DNA of 64,000 nucleotides from positions 4,512,501 to 4,576,500 of the forward strand of contig OW051470.1 in NCBI GenBank assembly GCA_932521025.1. The letters are read 5' to 3'. Both the position numbers and the translations under genes were made by a program. Numbering within the stretch: position 1 is the stretch's first letter; each line of letters begins with the position of its first letter. The notes under the pieces are model-generated. The model was not told where the DNA came from. It searched no databases and saw only the letters and a list, made by a program, of their open reading frames with translations. This DNA is from Oscheius onirici (lineage: Eukaryota > Nematoda > Chromadorea > Rhabditida > Rhabditidae). Shown here one piece after another: positions 12,255 through 23,727 of the stretch.

Positions 12255-15200
12255 TGCTCGGAAGAAGGTAAAACAATAAGTCCGCGCAAAAAAAACTTCC
12301 TTTTATTTGATTATTCATCGAAAGGTTTAACGAAAAGAGAAATGTCAGAAAGGGAAAAAAAAATCTAAAGTTGACCCGTTTGAGGGAGGCAAACTCTCTT
12401 TCATATTGTGTTCATCGTCAGTCGGGCGGAAAAGAGAAGGAAACAACGAAGAGAGAATATGGCTTTTAGTGGCTATAGTTGGAACAAAGGCAAGAGAGAA
12501 AAAGAGTCGAATGGACAAGAGTTTAGGGAAAGTTCAATCTCTGACAAAGATTCACCTGTGGCGGGAAGACAAAACAAACAGACAAGTTTAATGACTAAAA
12601 GCAGCCAGAGAGCGTGAAGATGGCTCCCGGAGATTACGGTAATTGGTCTCTGCATGGGGTCAATGAGGTAATGACCGGTGTCGGCGGCCGACTCTCTATC
12701 CTCAGTTCATCAAGGTTGTACTGAAGGCCTTTCCCCGTCCACTTTGTGGTCATAGAGACGTCAGTCGAGGAGATGAGTTGACCGGTGACGGATTGGAGGA
12801 ACGGACTAATTATAACGGGTATACAAGTGGACTTGATTTATTGATGGGAAGAGGTGATTTAATTACGTAGTAGAGGACAAGTAAGGTCACTCACTTTTTC
12901 AGCCTAATCCGATATGACGTCTGTAGACAACTTCTGTCCAGAGTCCGGAAAAGAGCCATTTTGGAGTAAGACCCGGTCCCACCTCCAGAAATAAAGATAA
13001 TGGCCGGTGTAATAGGCGATTATGAGTGTTTGTGTGCTCGACGGGAGAGGGTCTCTTTTGGGTATGAAAGGACGGATTAATTGCAGCAGAGGACCCAGAT
13101 GCGCTTATAATCAATTTACGAGACACGAAGAAGAACTGGCCAGTAAACAAGCACTTCTAGAAAGAAAATCCCTCTTGCTTATAGCATTGCAACATCTTGA
13201 CTCGGCTACTTTTTCTCTCCTCGGAGCAGTTCTGGGTGTGAAATCTGCAGAGATAGCAAGCTGAATCGAGAGAGCAGCTGTTTTTGCACAGAGCTCCAGC
13301 CATTCATTTGGTTGTGTAAAAGAAAAGTTGAAGAGTGGTCATTCGGTGGACAATAGCTCAGATTTCTGAGGCAGACGCATAATCTAGACATGTTTGCTAA
13401 CACGGATTATTTACAGCCACGTCTTGCATGGCCACTTAAAAGGAGCACTTAGTGTTTGGAAGAGAGGCTAAGGATTCATCAAAGTTGCTTCAAGAAAACA
13501 TTTCAGAAGATCCGACAGAAAGACAAAATCTGAAATCGTCCGAGTCTTGGTTCGAAGCTTTTCAATCTCTACAGTAGTCGAGTTTCATTGATAGAATCGC
13601 TCTTGGAGTAACTTCTCAACAGCTTGACCAGGTTTCTAACATTAATCTACATGAATGAGCCTCTTCTCGTGCTGTCGGTTAGACTACCACGTACTACCAA
13701 ATGTTTATATTTAGTGTTGCTTTCAAGGAGCGTTTACGTCTCTTCCATCTGCGCCATATGTACTTTGTTTACACCTCCTTGGGATCAGAAACGGAACTTT
13801 TCCAGAAATACTTCGAACGAATGTTTTGGTGCATCCGACCCATATCGTCTGTTCCCGCTTCTTGCAACGTGTCCCAGCTGTAACACTTTTTCTTGACCAG
13901 ATGTCGTGTCCCTCCCTTTCCTCCTCTCCCTGAACTCCAAACCTGACTGACCTGGTCAGTTATCTCTGTCTCATAGTGGCTAGCTTACCGCCTCCAGCTG
14001 CAGACAGTTGCCGGGGTCAGTCGGGATAGATGGGAGAAGGTGAGAGTCAGAGCTTGGTCGAGAGGGTCCAGGGGCACAACTGTTGTCAGTTGCCCTTCTC
14101 CTGCCTGGAACTTCAAGAGATTCTTGCTCTCTCATTCTGGGGTTGTCTACAATGGGCTCTATTCAGTCCAACTTTCTCGTTTCTTTTACTACTATCCTAA
14201 TTACTCTTACGGTTATTCAAAGCTAGTGAGGTTACTGTGGGTTAGTGTTGGTAGCAATCCGCTTTTCGATGAATATAATGGAAAAAAGGAAAATTCAGAA
14301 AAGTTTTTTATCGTCCAATTGTATTCCTCAACTGGCTGTCTTGTCTGCTGCACAGACATCTGCCGGCATCTGCCAGCCGTCAGTCAATCGACTCTCACAC
14401 CCAATGAACAAACTATGTGAACTTTTCAATCAGACATTTTGGTGGTCAAGTGGTTTCTTTCGCACAGTTTCAACTTAGAACAAGAAACTCTTGACCGGTT
14501 TACTGAGGGCGGAAGGCTCATGTTTCACAAAAAAAATTGTGTCTTAAAGTTCTTTTTCTCTAGGAGATGCAGCTGCTTCGACAGGAATAACAGCCTTGTT
14601 TGTCTAAAGTTTTACCTACCGAGGCTTCAGAAGAAAGTTGCTTGTTGTTAGTAAAAGAAACATGAGGTCCAAGTAGTTTTTGTCTGAACCTCTTGGCTCT
14701 CATTTTTCTCGTCTACCACCCCTTTCTGCCCACTTCTTCATGTCAATGTCTGACTTCTGCGACCTTACGACTTTCCACAACAACCCATTCCTACTTATTT
14801 AGAACAAATAAGTTCCTTTCATTCTACTTTGATCATTTGTAAGAAAAAGAAGAAATTGCAACAAGTTTTTATAGTCGGTCGAGGCTTCGTGCCTTCTTGC
14901 CCCAGTCGGATGGCCTTTTCTTGTTGTGCCGGCTGTCGCGGCCGGGCAGCGCTGTACGAAGGAGCAGCATCCCCTTGGCTCCTGAAACTTCTGTAATCAA
15001 CTGGAAAAGTTAACAACTTTCGCCATGATTGCAATTAAACCCAACTATTGCTATTCTCTACCATATCAATTCTACTCCACTTTTCTCTAAAAAAACCTTA
15101 TGCTATTTTCTACGATGATTACGCACCTTCATTACCCGTTTCATTTGCCTTACTTGACATATTTGATTGCCTTCTTATAATCGTTGTCTTCTTCATTATT

Positions 15201-15294
15201 AAAGTTCTCGATAGAGAATTCTTTTATTCCTTCGGCTAAAATTTCTCAACGTTTAGCACGGGGTAGGCAGCCATCGGCCGGTAGAAGAGCAGCC
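12255..15294. other. Long non-coding stretch upstream of collagen IV
   Basis: Three kilobases with only short, featureless frames on both strands. I see no splice-consistent chain of exons. It likely contains the collagen IV promoter and 5' UTR. Some frames (for example 13022-13264 on +) are open but have no domain or codon evidence. Confidence 0.45.
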
Positions 15295-18200
15295 ATGTTA
15301 ATATCGGCTCTTCTATTTTCGGCTCTGCTCCTCCCAGATCGGTTTGCTTATTTTATTTTTGCATAAATGGAATTTTTGCAGGGTTGATGGTGCAGTAGCC
15401 TGCAAAGGCTGTGCTCCTCCCTGTATCTGTCCGGGTACAAAAGGAGAAAAAGGAGTTTCTGGATTTGTAGGAGAACCCGGTCATCCGGGAGTTCCGGGCA
15501 TTGACGGTCCAGAAGGCTTGGCAGGACCAGCTGGTCTTCCTGGATCTGAAGGAGACTTTGGAGATATCGGACCGAAGGGATCCAGAGGAGATCGAGGTCT
15601 CAATGGAAATCCTGGACATCCTGGTCTGCCCGGTTTGGATGGACCTCCTGGTCTCAAGGGAGAAGAAGGAATTCCCGGTTGCAATGGAACTGATGTAAGT
15701 CTCATTATCTCAAAATACCATTCTAATCAATTTCGTCCATTAGTCCAGACGTTGCGATTATTTATACTAAGTGCACCCGCTCTGCCGGCCTGGCCGATCA
15801 ATCGGTGGCTGGCAAGCTCTTTTACACTAACAGAGAGACTTTGATGAGTCATCTTGATTCCAGGGAGCGCCTGGTTACCCTGGCATGCCGGGACCGCCTG
15901 GATATCCGGGACCTGCAGGAAATCCTGGTCGACATGGAACTCCTGGTTTGCCTGGAGAAGGAGGTAATGAGTTCGAATGGGGAAAAAAGAGTCAAAAGTT
16001 TAGGAATCAATTCTGTTGGAAGGAAGGGAGAACGGGGAGAGGCTGGTAGACCTGGAATACCTGGACAGCCTGGTCATCCTGGAATGCCTGGTCTCAAGGG
16101 AGCAAAAGGAGACTATGGACCTTATGGACCTCCTGGTTTCCCCGGTCCTCCGGGTTCGAAAGGAAACATGGGATTCCGAACTCCTGGAGTGAAGGGAGAG
16201 AAAGGTCTTCAAGGTCTTCCCGGACCACCGGGACCTCCTGGTTCATTCCCAGGCGCTTCTGCTCCAGATGAGGTCGAGGTTCTGCCCGGTCCATATGGAC
16301 CCATGGGAGTAAAAGGAGAGAAGGGACGAGATGGACCTGTTGGTCCTCCTGGACCGCAAGGACTCGATGGATTGCCCGGATATGCCGGTTTGAAAGGACA
16401 GCGAGGAGACCCTGGAGATGCCGGAAGTCGTGGAAAGAAAGGAAAGGACGGTCTACCTGGAATGCACGGAGAAAAAGGTTCTCTTGGAGAACCCGGTCTC
16501 CCTGGTCTCCCCGGAATTTCTGGAGGAAAAGGAGAAGCTGGAGAACCAGGATATTCTGGTCGACCTGGCCTTGAAGGAGATATTGGACCTCCGGGAGTTT
16601 TCGGAGAAGGAAAAGGAGACACTGGAGTTCGAGGAAGTCAAGGTTTCGACGGAGTTCCCGGACCTAAAGGAACACCCGGTTTCAATGGACTACCTGGACC
16701 GGTTGGAAATCGTGGACCTGTCGGACATCCGGGACCTCCTGTGAGTCAATTGTTGCTGTCGTTTGAGTACTCATGTTTAGGGACAAGACGGAGTACCTGG
16801 AATTCCTGGCTGGTCTCAAAAGGGAGATCGTGGAGAAGACGGTCATCCTGGATATCCCGGCAGTGCAGGACTGCAAGGAGATGAAGGCGACTGCGGTTTT
16901 GATGGAGAGCCCGGAGCTCCGGGATTCACAATTCAAGGACCTCCTGGACCTGATGGTCAACCAGGTCGTGATGGCTATCCTGGAATGCCCGGGGCTGTCG
17001 GAGATCCTGGTTTCCCGGGAGAAAAAGGTTTCCCCGGTACTGGTGTGAAGAAAGTTGGGCCACCTGGTCTTCCTGGACTTCTTGGAGCACCTGGAGATAA
17101 CGGTACATCGTTTATATTCAGCTTGGAAAAAAATTTAAGGTCGCGTCGGAACTGATGGCTATCCCGGTTCTCCTGGTAATCAAGGAGAGAGGGGAGATGA
17201 CTGTGGCTATTGTCCGGATGGAATGCCTGGTCTGAAGGGAGATGACGGAACTCCTGGAATTGATGGATATCCTGGACCTGTTGGCCCTGATGGCGATGAA
17301 GGAGACTGCGGTTTGCCTGGATTCCCCGGAAAGGCTGGAACTCCTGGATTTGATGGACAGCCTGTAAGTTTTTCACCTGCATGATATATTATTCTATAGG
17401 GTCTGCCCGGTCTTCCTGGTCTTCCTGGCTATACAGGACTGAAGGGAGACGCTGGAGAGATTGTCGGTCCCATGGAAAACCCTCCAGGAATTGATGGATT
17501 GAAAGGAGAACGTGGTCCTCTTGGTTTCTCTGGTCAGCCAGGTAAACCTGGCCCTGAAGGTCCTCCTGGTTTCCCTGGATCGCCTGGACTCCCCGGTTAT
17601 CGTGGAGAGAACGGACTGCGTGGAATTGACGGAAAGCGTGGTCGTGATGGACTGATGGGTATTCCTGGAGCTCCAGGACCACGAGGAGACGACTTCCCGG
17701 GTCTTCCTGGTACTCCAGGCTTCCCCGGAGAACGCGGTACTGATGGTTTGCCGGGTCGTCCTGGACCAATGGGATCTCCCGGTCTGCCAGCCCCAGTTCA
17801 TCTGATCAACAATGAGAAGGGTCAGCCAGGATTTCCTGGAACTCCTGGTCTTCACGGAGAGCGCGGAGCTGACGGCTTACCCGGACTTGCTGGATCTGTA
17901 GGTGTCGAGCAATTATAAATATAATCAAAACGTTTAGAATGGTCAATCTGGGTTCCCTGGCCTGCCTGGAGAGAAAGGAGCAGCCGGCCTGCCTGGCTTC
18001 CCAGGTCTTGCTGGTGCTCCTGCTCTTCGCGGAGCTCAAGGAGACGTCGGTTTCAACGGAATTGACGGAGATTGTGGATTACCTGGGGATGACGGCCTGC
18101 CTGGTCTCCCTGGTACTCCTGGAATGCCCGGAGAGCCTGGATTCGGTTATCCTGGAACCGTTGGAATGCCCGGACAGAAAGGAGAACGTGGAGAGGATGG

Positions 18201-21200
18201 CTTCCCTGGTTCAAGCGGTCTTCCTGGACGTGACGGTCTTCCTGGCACACCTGGATACTCTGGAGAGCCGGGAAGGGCTGGTCTTGATGGAGTTGCTGGA
18301 CCGGAAGGACCACCTGGAGAGCGCGGTTTGATTGGAATTGACGGAAAGAGAGGACGACCTGGAGCCCTTGGGCGATCTGGTCAGCCTGGCTATCCTGGAC
18401 TGAAGGGAGAAGGAGGAAGACCTGGATTCCCCGGTCTAGATGGACCACGTGGATTCCCTGGAGACAACGGACAGCCCGGATATCCGGGACAGGACGGTCA
18501 GCCTGGAGAACCGGGATACCCTGGTGAACCTGGTCTTGTTGGATTCCCTGGACTCCAGGGACAGCCTGGACAGCCCGGGCCCGACGGAATTGAAGGAGAC
18601 TGTGGGCCAGATGGACTCGATGGTCTGCCGGGAGCTCCTGGACTTCCTGGGGAGAACGGATCAGACGGTAAGGTTTTCTTATCAAACTAGTTAAATGACC
18701 TTATTAAGGTTACCCTGGAGTTCCTGGCCAAGACGGATTGTCTGGTCTGAGAGGAGAACCAGGAGAGTCCGGTCTTCCCGGTAATCGTGGTCTTCCGGGA
18801 GAGCCTGGAAACCTTGCCTATCCAGGTCTTCCTGGAGATATCGGACTCCCGGGACCTGAAGGGCCACCAGGTCTTCCTGGATCTGACGGTAACAATGGTC
18901 TACCTGGAGCTACTGGAGAGGTATCTTTTTCAACTAGCTTCGAACTTCATTTCGACTTATAGGCTGGAGATTCGTACCCTGGACAGCCTGGTCTGAAGGG
19001 AGAGTCTGGAGAACCGGGTTATGACGGACTAGATGGTGCACCTGGTCTACCTGGTATGCCAGGAATGACTGGTCTTCCTGGATTTAAGGGAGAGGGCGGA
19101 CAACCTGGAGCACCTGGAAAAATTGGTCGCGACGGTCTTCCTGGAATTCCTGGACAAGAAGGAGACTGCGGAGACGAAGGTCTGCCCGGAACTCCTGGAG
19201 CCCCCGGTTTGCCCGGACGACAAGGAGGACCTGGAGAGAAGGGATATCCTGGAATGCCTGGAGAGTCCGGCTTCCCTGGTCTACCAGGAGTACCTGGAAT
19301 GAATGGCATCAAGGGAGAAAGAGGAATGGACGGTTTGTCCGGATATCCTGGAGCTCCTGGAATGCCTGGACTACCGGGAGACGTTGGAATGCCTGGACTG
19401 CCTGGAGTCCCTGGAGAGGATGGATATCCTGGTCGTGACGGACAGCCAGGTTTTGCTGGAGAGCCTGGACAGCCTGGTTTCGAAGGAATGCCGGGCAAAG
19501 ACGGATTCCCTGGTCTCCCTGGAGCTCCTGGAGATGATGGATTTCCCGGAGCCCCTGGACAAGATACCTATGGACCTCCAGGACCCGCTGGACCCAATGG
19601 CTATCCTGGTCCCGATGGTCTTCCTGGCGTCCCTGGCCTTCGTGGAGAACCTGGAGCTGCTGGTCTCCCTGGATCGGCCGGATTCCCTGGACCTGTTGGA
19701 GAATCTGGCTATCCCGGAATCCCAGGAGAGTCGGGTCTCCGTGGAATTGATGGAAAACGTGGACACGACGGAGAACCTGGTTTTGTTGGACCAGACGGTC
19801 TGCCTGGAATTCCCGGTCAAGAAGGAGATTGCGGAGATGAGGGTCTGCCTGGATATCCTGGAACCCCTGGAGCCCCTGGTTTGCCTGGGCATCGTGGAGA
19901 GAACGGTCTTTCCGGAACTCCTGGTCACAGAGGAGATGATGGTTATCCCGGAGCTCCTGGCCAACCTGGAGCCCCTGGAATGCGTGGTGACGACGGTCGT
20001 CCAGGTCTTGATGGACTGGATGGACTTCCTGGACTGGCAGGACCTGCTGGACTACCCGGACCTATGGCTATTGTTGCTCCTGGACAGCCTGGCGAACCTG
20101 GAACTCCTGGATGGCCCGGAGAGAAGGGCTACCCCGGCCTTAATGGAGAAAATGGGCTGCCTGGACCACCTGGAAAGGCTGGCTATCCTGGCTCCAGAGG
20201 TCAGGATGGTCTTCCTGGAATCCCTGGACTCCCCGGACCCAAAGGAGATGGAGGAGAACCTGGAACATCTGGCGTTCAAGGAAGAGCCGGTCTTCCCGGT
20301 AACCCTGGTCCTCCCGGATATCCCGGTGGACCTGGAGGCATTGCTCCGAGTCGTGGATTCACCTTTGCCAAGCATTCTCAAACGACTGAAGTTCCCAGAT
20401 GTCCGAATGGAGCCTCTCCTCTCTGGACTGGATACTCTCTTCTCTACGTTCAGGGTAATGGTCGAGCCAGTGGTCAAGATCTTGGACAGCCTGGTTCCTG
20501 TCTTTCCAAGTTCAACACGATGCCTTTCATGTTCTGTAATCTCAACAGTGTCTGTCACGTCAGCAGTAGAAGTGACTACAGTTTCTGGCTGAGCACCAAT
20601 GAGCCCATGACTCCAATGATGAACCCTGTAAGCTTTTCTTCTTTTCTATCTAAACTATTACAAAGCTAATAGCCACCTTCGGCGACTTCGTATAGTCTGT
20701 TCAAGAAAAGAGAACAATTTGTGAATCAAATCGGATTTTTTTTCAGCTAACATAAGTAGCAACGTTTTCATGCTGCTCAAGTTTTCCTTGAACGGATTAT
20801 TCTCAATGCTTCAGTAAATGACGTTTCTCGTATGCACCACAGCGATACGGTAAACGATACAATACTACTATTCCGCAAAAAAAAAGAACCAAAGAAATTA
20901 ATAAAAAACTACATAGAGAGAAAAGGGAGAAGGACAATGATCATTAGTCCTATTAGGAAAGTGAGAAGATTCTATCCCAGGGCTCTTCTATCGACATTGT
21001 TGGCCGTCTTGAAGGAGCGGTGACCTCTAACCAAGTCGATCGTTTCTGATCCCTACCCCAGTCAATCGATCTCTTCTGATCCCTTTTCCGGTCATCCGAT
21101 CTTTTTCTGAACTTATGCAGATCAACCGGTCCCTCTTAATCCCCTAGCGGTTTCCCTGACTCTATTTCCTACTCAAAACTAATTAGCAAAAACTGTTTAT

Positions 21201-22083
21201 TCGGTATTCAAGGTAGTTCACCTGACCGAGATCATATCCAAAGAGTAGAGGGTTCTTGGAGTGATGGTGCAAAACTATTTAGCAAAAATATTTGGAACCC
21301 GGGTCTGGGTAACAGCGCCTGGGTAATAACTGTTTGGATGTTTGTTTGTCCATGGCCACAAGAATCGTCGTAGCAAGTCAAAAGTTGCCAAAATTAGATA
21401 GTTAATGTTGAACTTGGTTATTTTTACAGATTTTGACTTCTACTGTGTTAAAGGCATGTAAAAAGCTTTAGAAAACGGTAAAGAGCAGGCAGTTTGACGC
21501 TACGACGCCGCCAGGCGACGAAGTCGTCTGGTTTTATTTGAAATCGTTTCAGGTGACTGGAAGCGCCATTCGTCCATACATTTCAAGATGTGCTGTCTGC
21601 GAAGTGCCTACTCAGATCATGGCGGTCCACTCTCAAGACTCCAACATTCCTAGCTGTCCGAATGGATGGGAGGGAATCTGGAGTGGATATTCATTCGTCA
21701 TGGTCAGTTACAGCAGCTATGAAATATTAAAAGAAACTTTTAGCACACAGCAGCTGGAGCTGAAGGAACAGGTCAAGCCCTCAACTCTCCTGGCTCTTGT
21801 CTCGAGGAATTCCGATCTGTTCCCTTCATCGAGTGTCACGGAAAAGGAACCTGTAACTATTACGCTACAAACCACGGGTTCTGGCTCGCTATTGTTGACA
21901 AGGTCCGTTTTTCCTACTTTTACCAGACCAGAGCCAAATTTCAGGACAAGCAGTTCCGGAAGCCAATGCCAATGACTCTCAAAGCAGGCGGGTTAAAAGA
22001 CCGTGTTAGTCGGTTGGTTTCACTATTGAACATCAAATTTTTCAATTCTATTCAGATGCCAAGTCTGTCTGAAGAGATCTTGA
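15295..22083 (+). CDS. emb-9: Type IV collagen, alpha1-type chain
   Basis: Basement-membrane collagen of roughly 1,750 residues. Exon 1 (15295-15341) encodes a signal peptide; exon 2 (15382-15694) holds the cysteine-rich 7S start ([18 protein letters not shown]) and ends at GCNGTD. A long interrupted Gly-X-Y region follows, with short introns near 15.7-15.86, 15.97, 16.74, 17.10, 17.36, 17.90, 18.67 and 18.92 kb. The NC1 domain starts about 20355 and has all 12 expected cysteines, in two halves. Alpha1 rather than alpha2 identity is suggested by [30 protein letters not shown] and IECHGKGTC. The Met-rich EPMTPMMNP and TLKAG lysine regions, where collagen IV forms its sulfilimine cross-link, are present. 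The chain ends [13 protein letters not shown]. An intron of about 920 nt (about 20629-21552) splits the NC1 domain. It should form a heterotrimeric network with an alpha2 chain encoded elsewhere. Confidence 0.92.
20629..21552 (+). other. Large intron splitting the NC1 domain
   Basis: About 920 nt between the exon ending MMNP and the exon starting VTGSAIRPY, some 20 times longer than the other introns. It contains a dispersed 60-bp repeat (21195-21255) and imperfect tandem units around 21035-21115, so it has probably grown by insertion. Confidence 0.75.
21195..21255 (+). repeat. Dispersed 60-bp repeat, copy 1
   Basis: Shares GGTATTCAAGGTA, TTCACCTGACCGAGATCA and AGAGTAGAGGGTTC with 61968-62030, with only a few mismatches. 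Confidence 0.7.
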
Positions 22084-22972
22084 ACAATACTTTCATCTAC
22101 TTTTTATACAACACTGCCAGTGTTACTTCAACTTTCCTTATAACTGCCAATACATATGCGCTGATTACATTGTCCTGCCATCTCAGAATTTGAAGATAAA
22201 TATTATTATCTAATCCAGACTACCAAGTGTTTTTGACAGCAGTCTCATTTCGGTAGAAGCTGGTTTGATTTTGCAGAATTCGGATTGAGCACTCCGAGAG
22301 GGCCCGCCATGGGGGGAATATAAAGTGACTCGTCAGGTTTAATCCTCGACTCGACCATGTCAACTTGCTTTCTTGGAGCTCACTCAATCGTCTGCTATAT
22401 AATTGCTTGTGTTGACGTCTTCTCTCAGAGCGAATGTTTCTACATTTGCCTTTCGAACTGTAGCTCTAACTCTCATTTCCTTTTCCTTTACGCCTTGACA
22501 AGGATTCATATTTTCCCGAAAAACGTGGATCCGAAAGACTTGGTGTCTTCAGACCGTGTGCGGATTCGGGCTTTAGTATACGAGCGGAATCCTAATCGAG
22601 GAGTAAAAAAGAATATGAAATAAGAGCAACGGAAGAACAAATAGAAACACATGACTTGATTTAGAAGACAACACAAGCGGGTAGATTGAGGGAGCTCCAA
22701 GAAAACGAGTTGAGAAGTCGAGGGTGACAAGAGTCAGTACAATTCCTAGACTGCTGGACTTCAACCGAACATGAACTGTTTTTTCTTCTTCTGGTTCTAC
22801 AAGGGTCCCATCGTCATAAAAAAAATCCCGACTCACATCTTTCAAATTCAGGTTCTCACCATCAGTTGAATAATTTTCTCTCCCCACTAGTGACTATGGT
22901 CTGTTCAGAAAAAAACAACCAAATCGCGGATGTTCGCGGGCATTTTGCCCTCGAATACATATATGTAGAACA

Positions 22973-23206
22973 CATGGATGGGCGAGTAGTTTGTACGTAA
23001 ATCCACGTAACTTGTGCTGTTTGCAATTTACCGAATAATTTTATTCTGGTTCACCACATAAAACCCTAAGTTGCATCAGCGAAAAATATGAAACAAGAAA
23101 AGAATCTCACCTGCGAATCGTGGTGGACGAATACACATGTTGGACTCGACTCGTTTTTGAAACGAGCAGTAGGCCGCTTTGCGTACAAATTACTCGCCCA
23201 TCCCTG
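22973..23206. mobile_element. hAT-like MITE
   Basis: Termini CATGGATGGGCGAGTAGTTTGTACG and the reverse complement of CAGGGATGGGCGAGTAATTTG form terminal inverted repeats. Flanks GTAGAACA (22965-22972) and GACGAACA (23207-23214) agree at 6 of 8 positions, as in an aged 8-bp target duplication. The end sequence is shared with the element at 28146-28484. Confidence 0.5.
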
Positions 23207-23275
23207 GACGAACAGCAAGTTTTCTTTCAAAGCGATATACCTTCAATCTTTTATCGGGCTGATAAAACACCGTAT

Positions 23276-23642
23276 CCATGTTGCAGTTGAAATTGACCAG
23301 CCGTTGATATTGACCGGAAATTTAACTTTGTTTATTTTTATCGATCTTTTTTTATTTTATTTTCTTTTATTATTGTAGAATATCCTATTTTGAACGTTTT
23401 GATACCAAAACGACAGAAAAAAATCGGAAAAATACACTTGAAAACAATTTCACAAGCCATGCTTGGTTATTTTGGGCTTAGCTAAGCCTTTAGCCCATAT
23501 AAACGGCTGGTTTTGGTCTTAAACAATGAGGAATGAATCAATCAATCTATTTTGATAGGAAAAAATGAAAAATAAAAGGAAAAATAAGTAAAAAAAACCC
23601 AAAATAATGAATTTCCGGTCAATTTCAACTGCAACATCCATA
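23276..23642. repeat. Inverted-repeat element
   Basis: TTGCAGTTGAAATTGACC near the left end and GGTCAATTTCAACTGCAA near the right end, with further pairing of GACCGGAAATTT and AATTTCCGGTC. No coding capacity. Confidence 0.5.
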
Positions 23643-23727
23643 AAATTATAAGACGTATTCTCGGATGGAAGCGAAAATCAGGATAGTTTACTCGTACAAA
23701 AATGAGCAATAAAACATCAATAACAAT

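Larger units (their letters stand above)
22084..23727. other. Intergenic with repeats; one possible membrane-protein frame
   Basis: Between collagen IV and the LOTUS-Tudor gene. A 104-codon minus-strand frame (22887-22573) has two hydrophobic segments (GIVLTLVTLDFSTRFLG; FLFVLPLLLFHILFY) but no recognisable family and an uncertain start, so it is not called as a gene. Two inverted-repeat elements (22973-23206 and 23276-23642) fill the rest. Confidence 0.4.

Noticed and set aside
13022-13264. 80-codon plus-strand frame with a leucine-rich end
   Set aside because: Isolated in a 3-kb stretch without splice-linked exons or recognisable motifs.
15353-20592. Long open frames antisense to, or out of frame with, the collagen gene (up to 429 codons)
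   Set aside because: They are shadows of the Gly-X-Y codon periodicity, which suppresses stops in other frames.
22573-22887. 104-codon minus-strand frame with two hydrophobic stretches
   Set aside because: Start is uncertain, no family recognised and no clear splice partners; kept only as a note in the intergenic entry.
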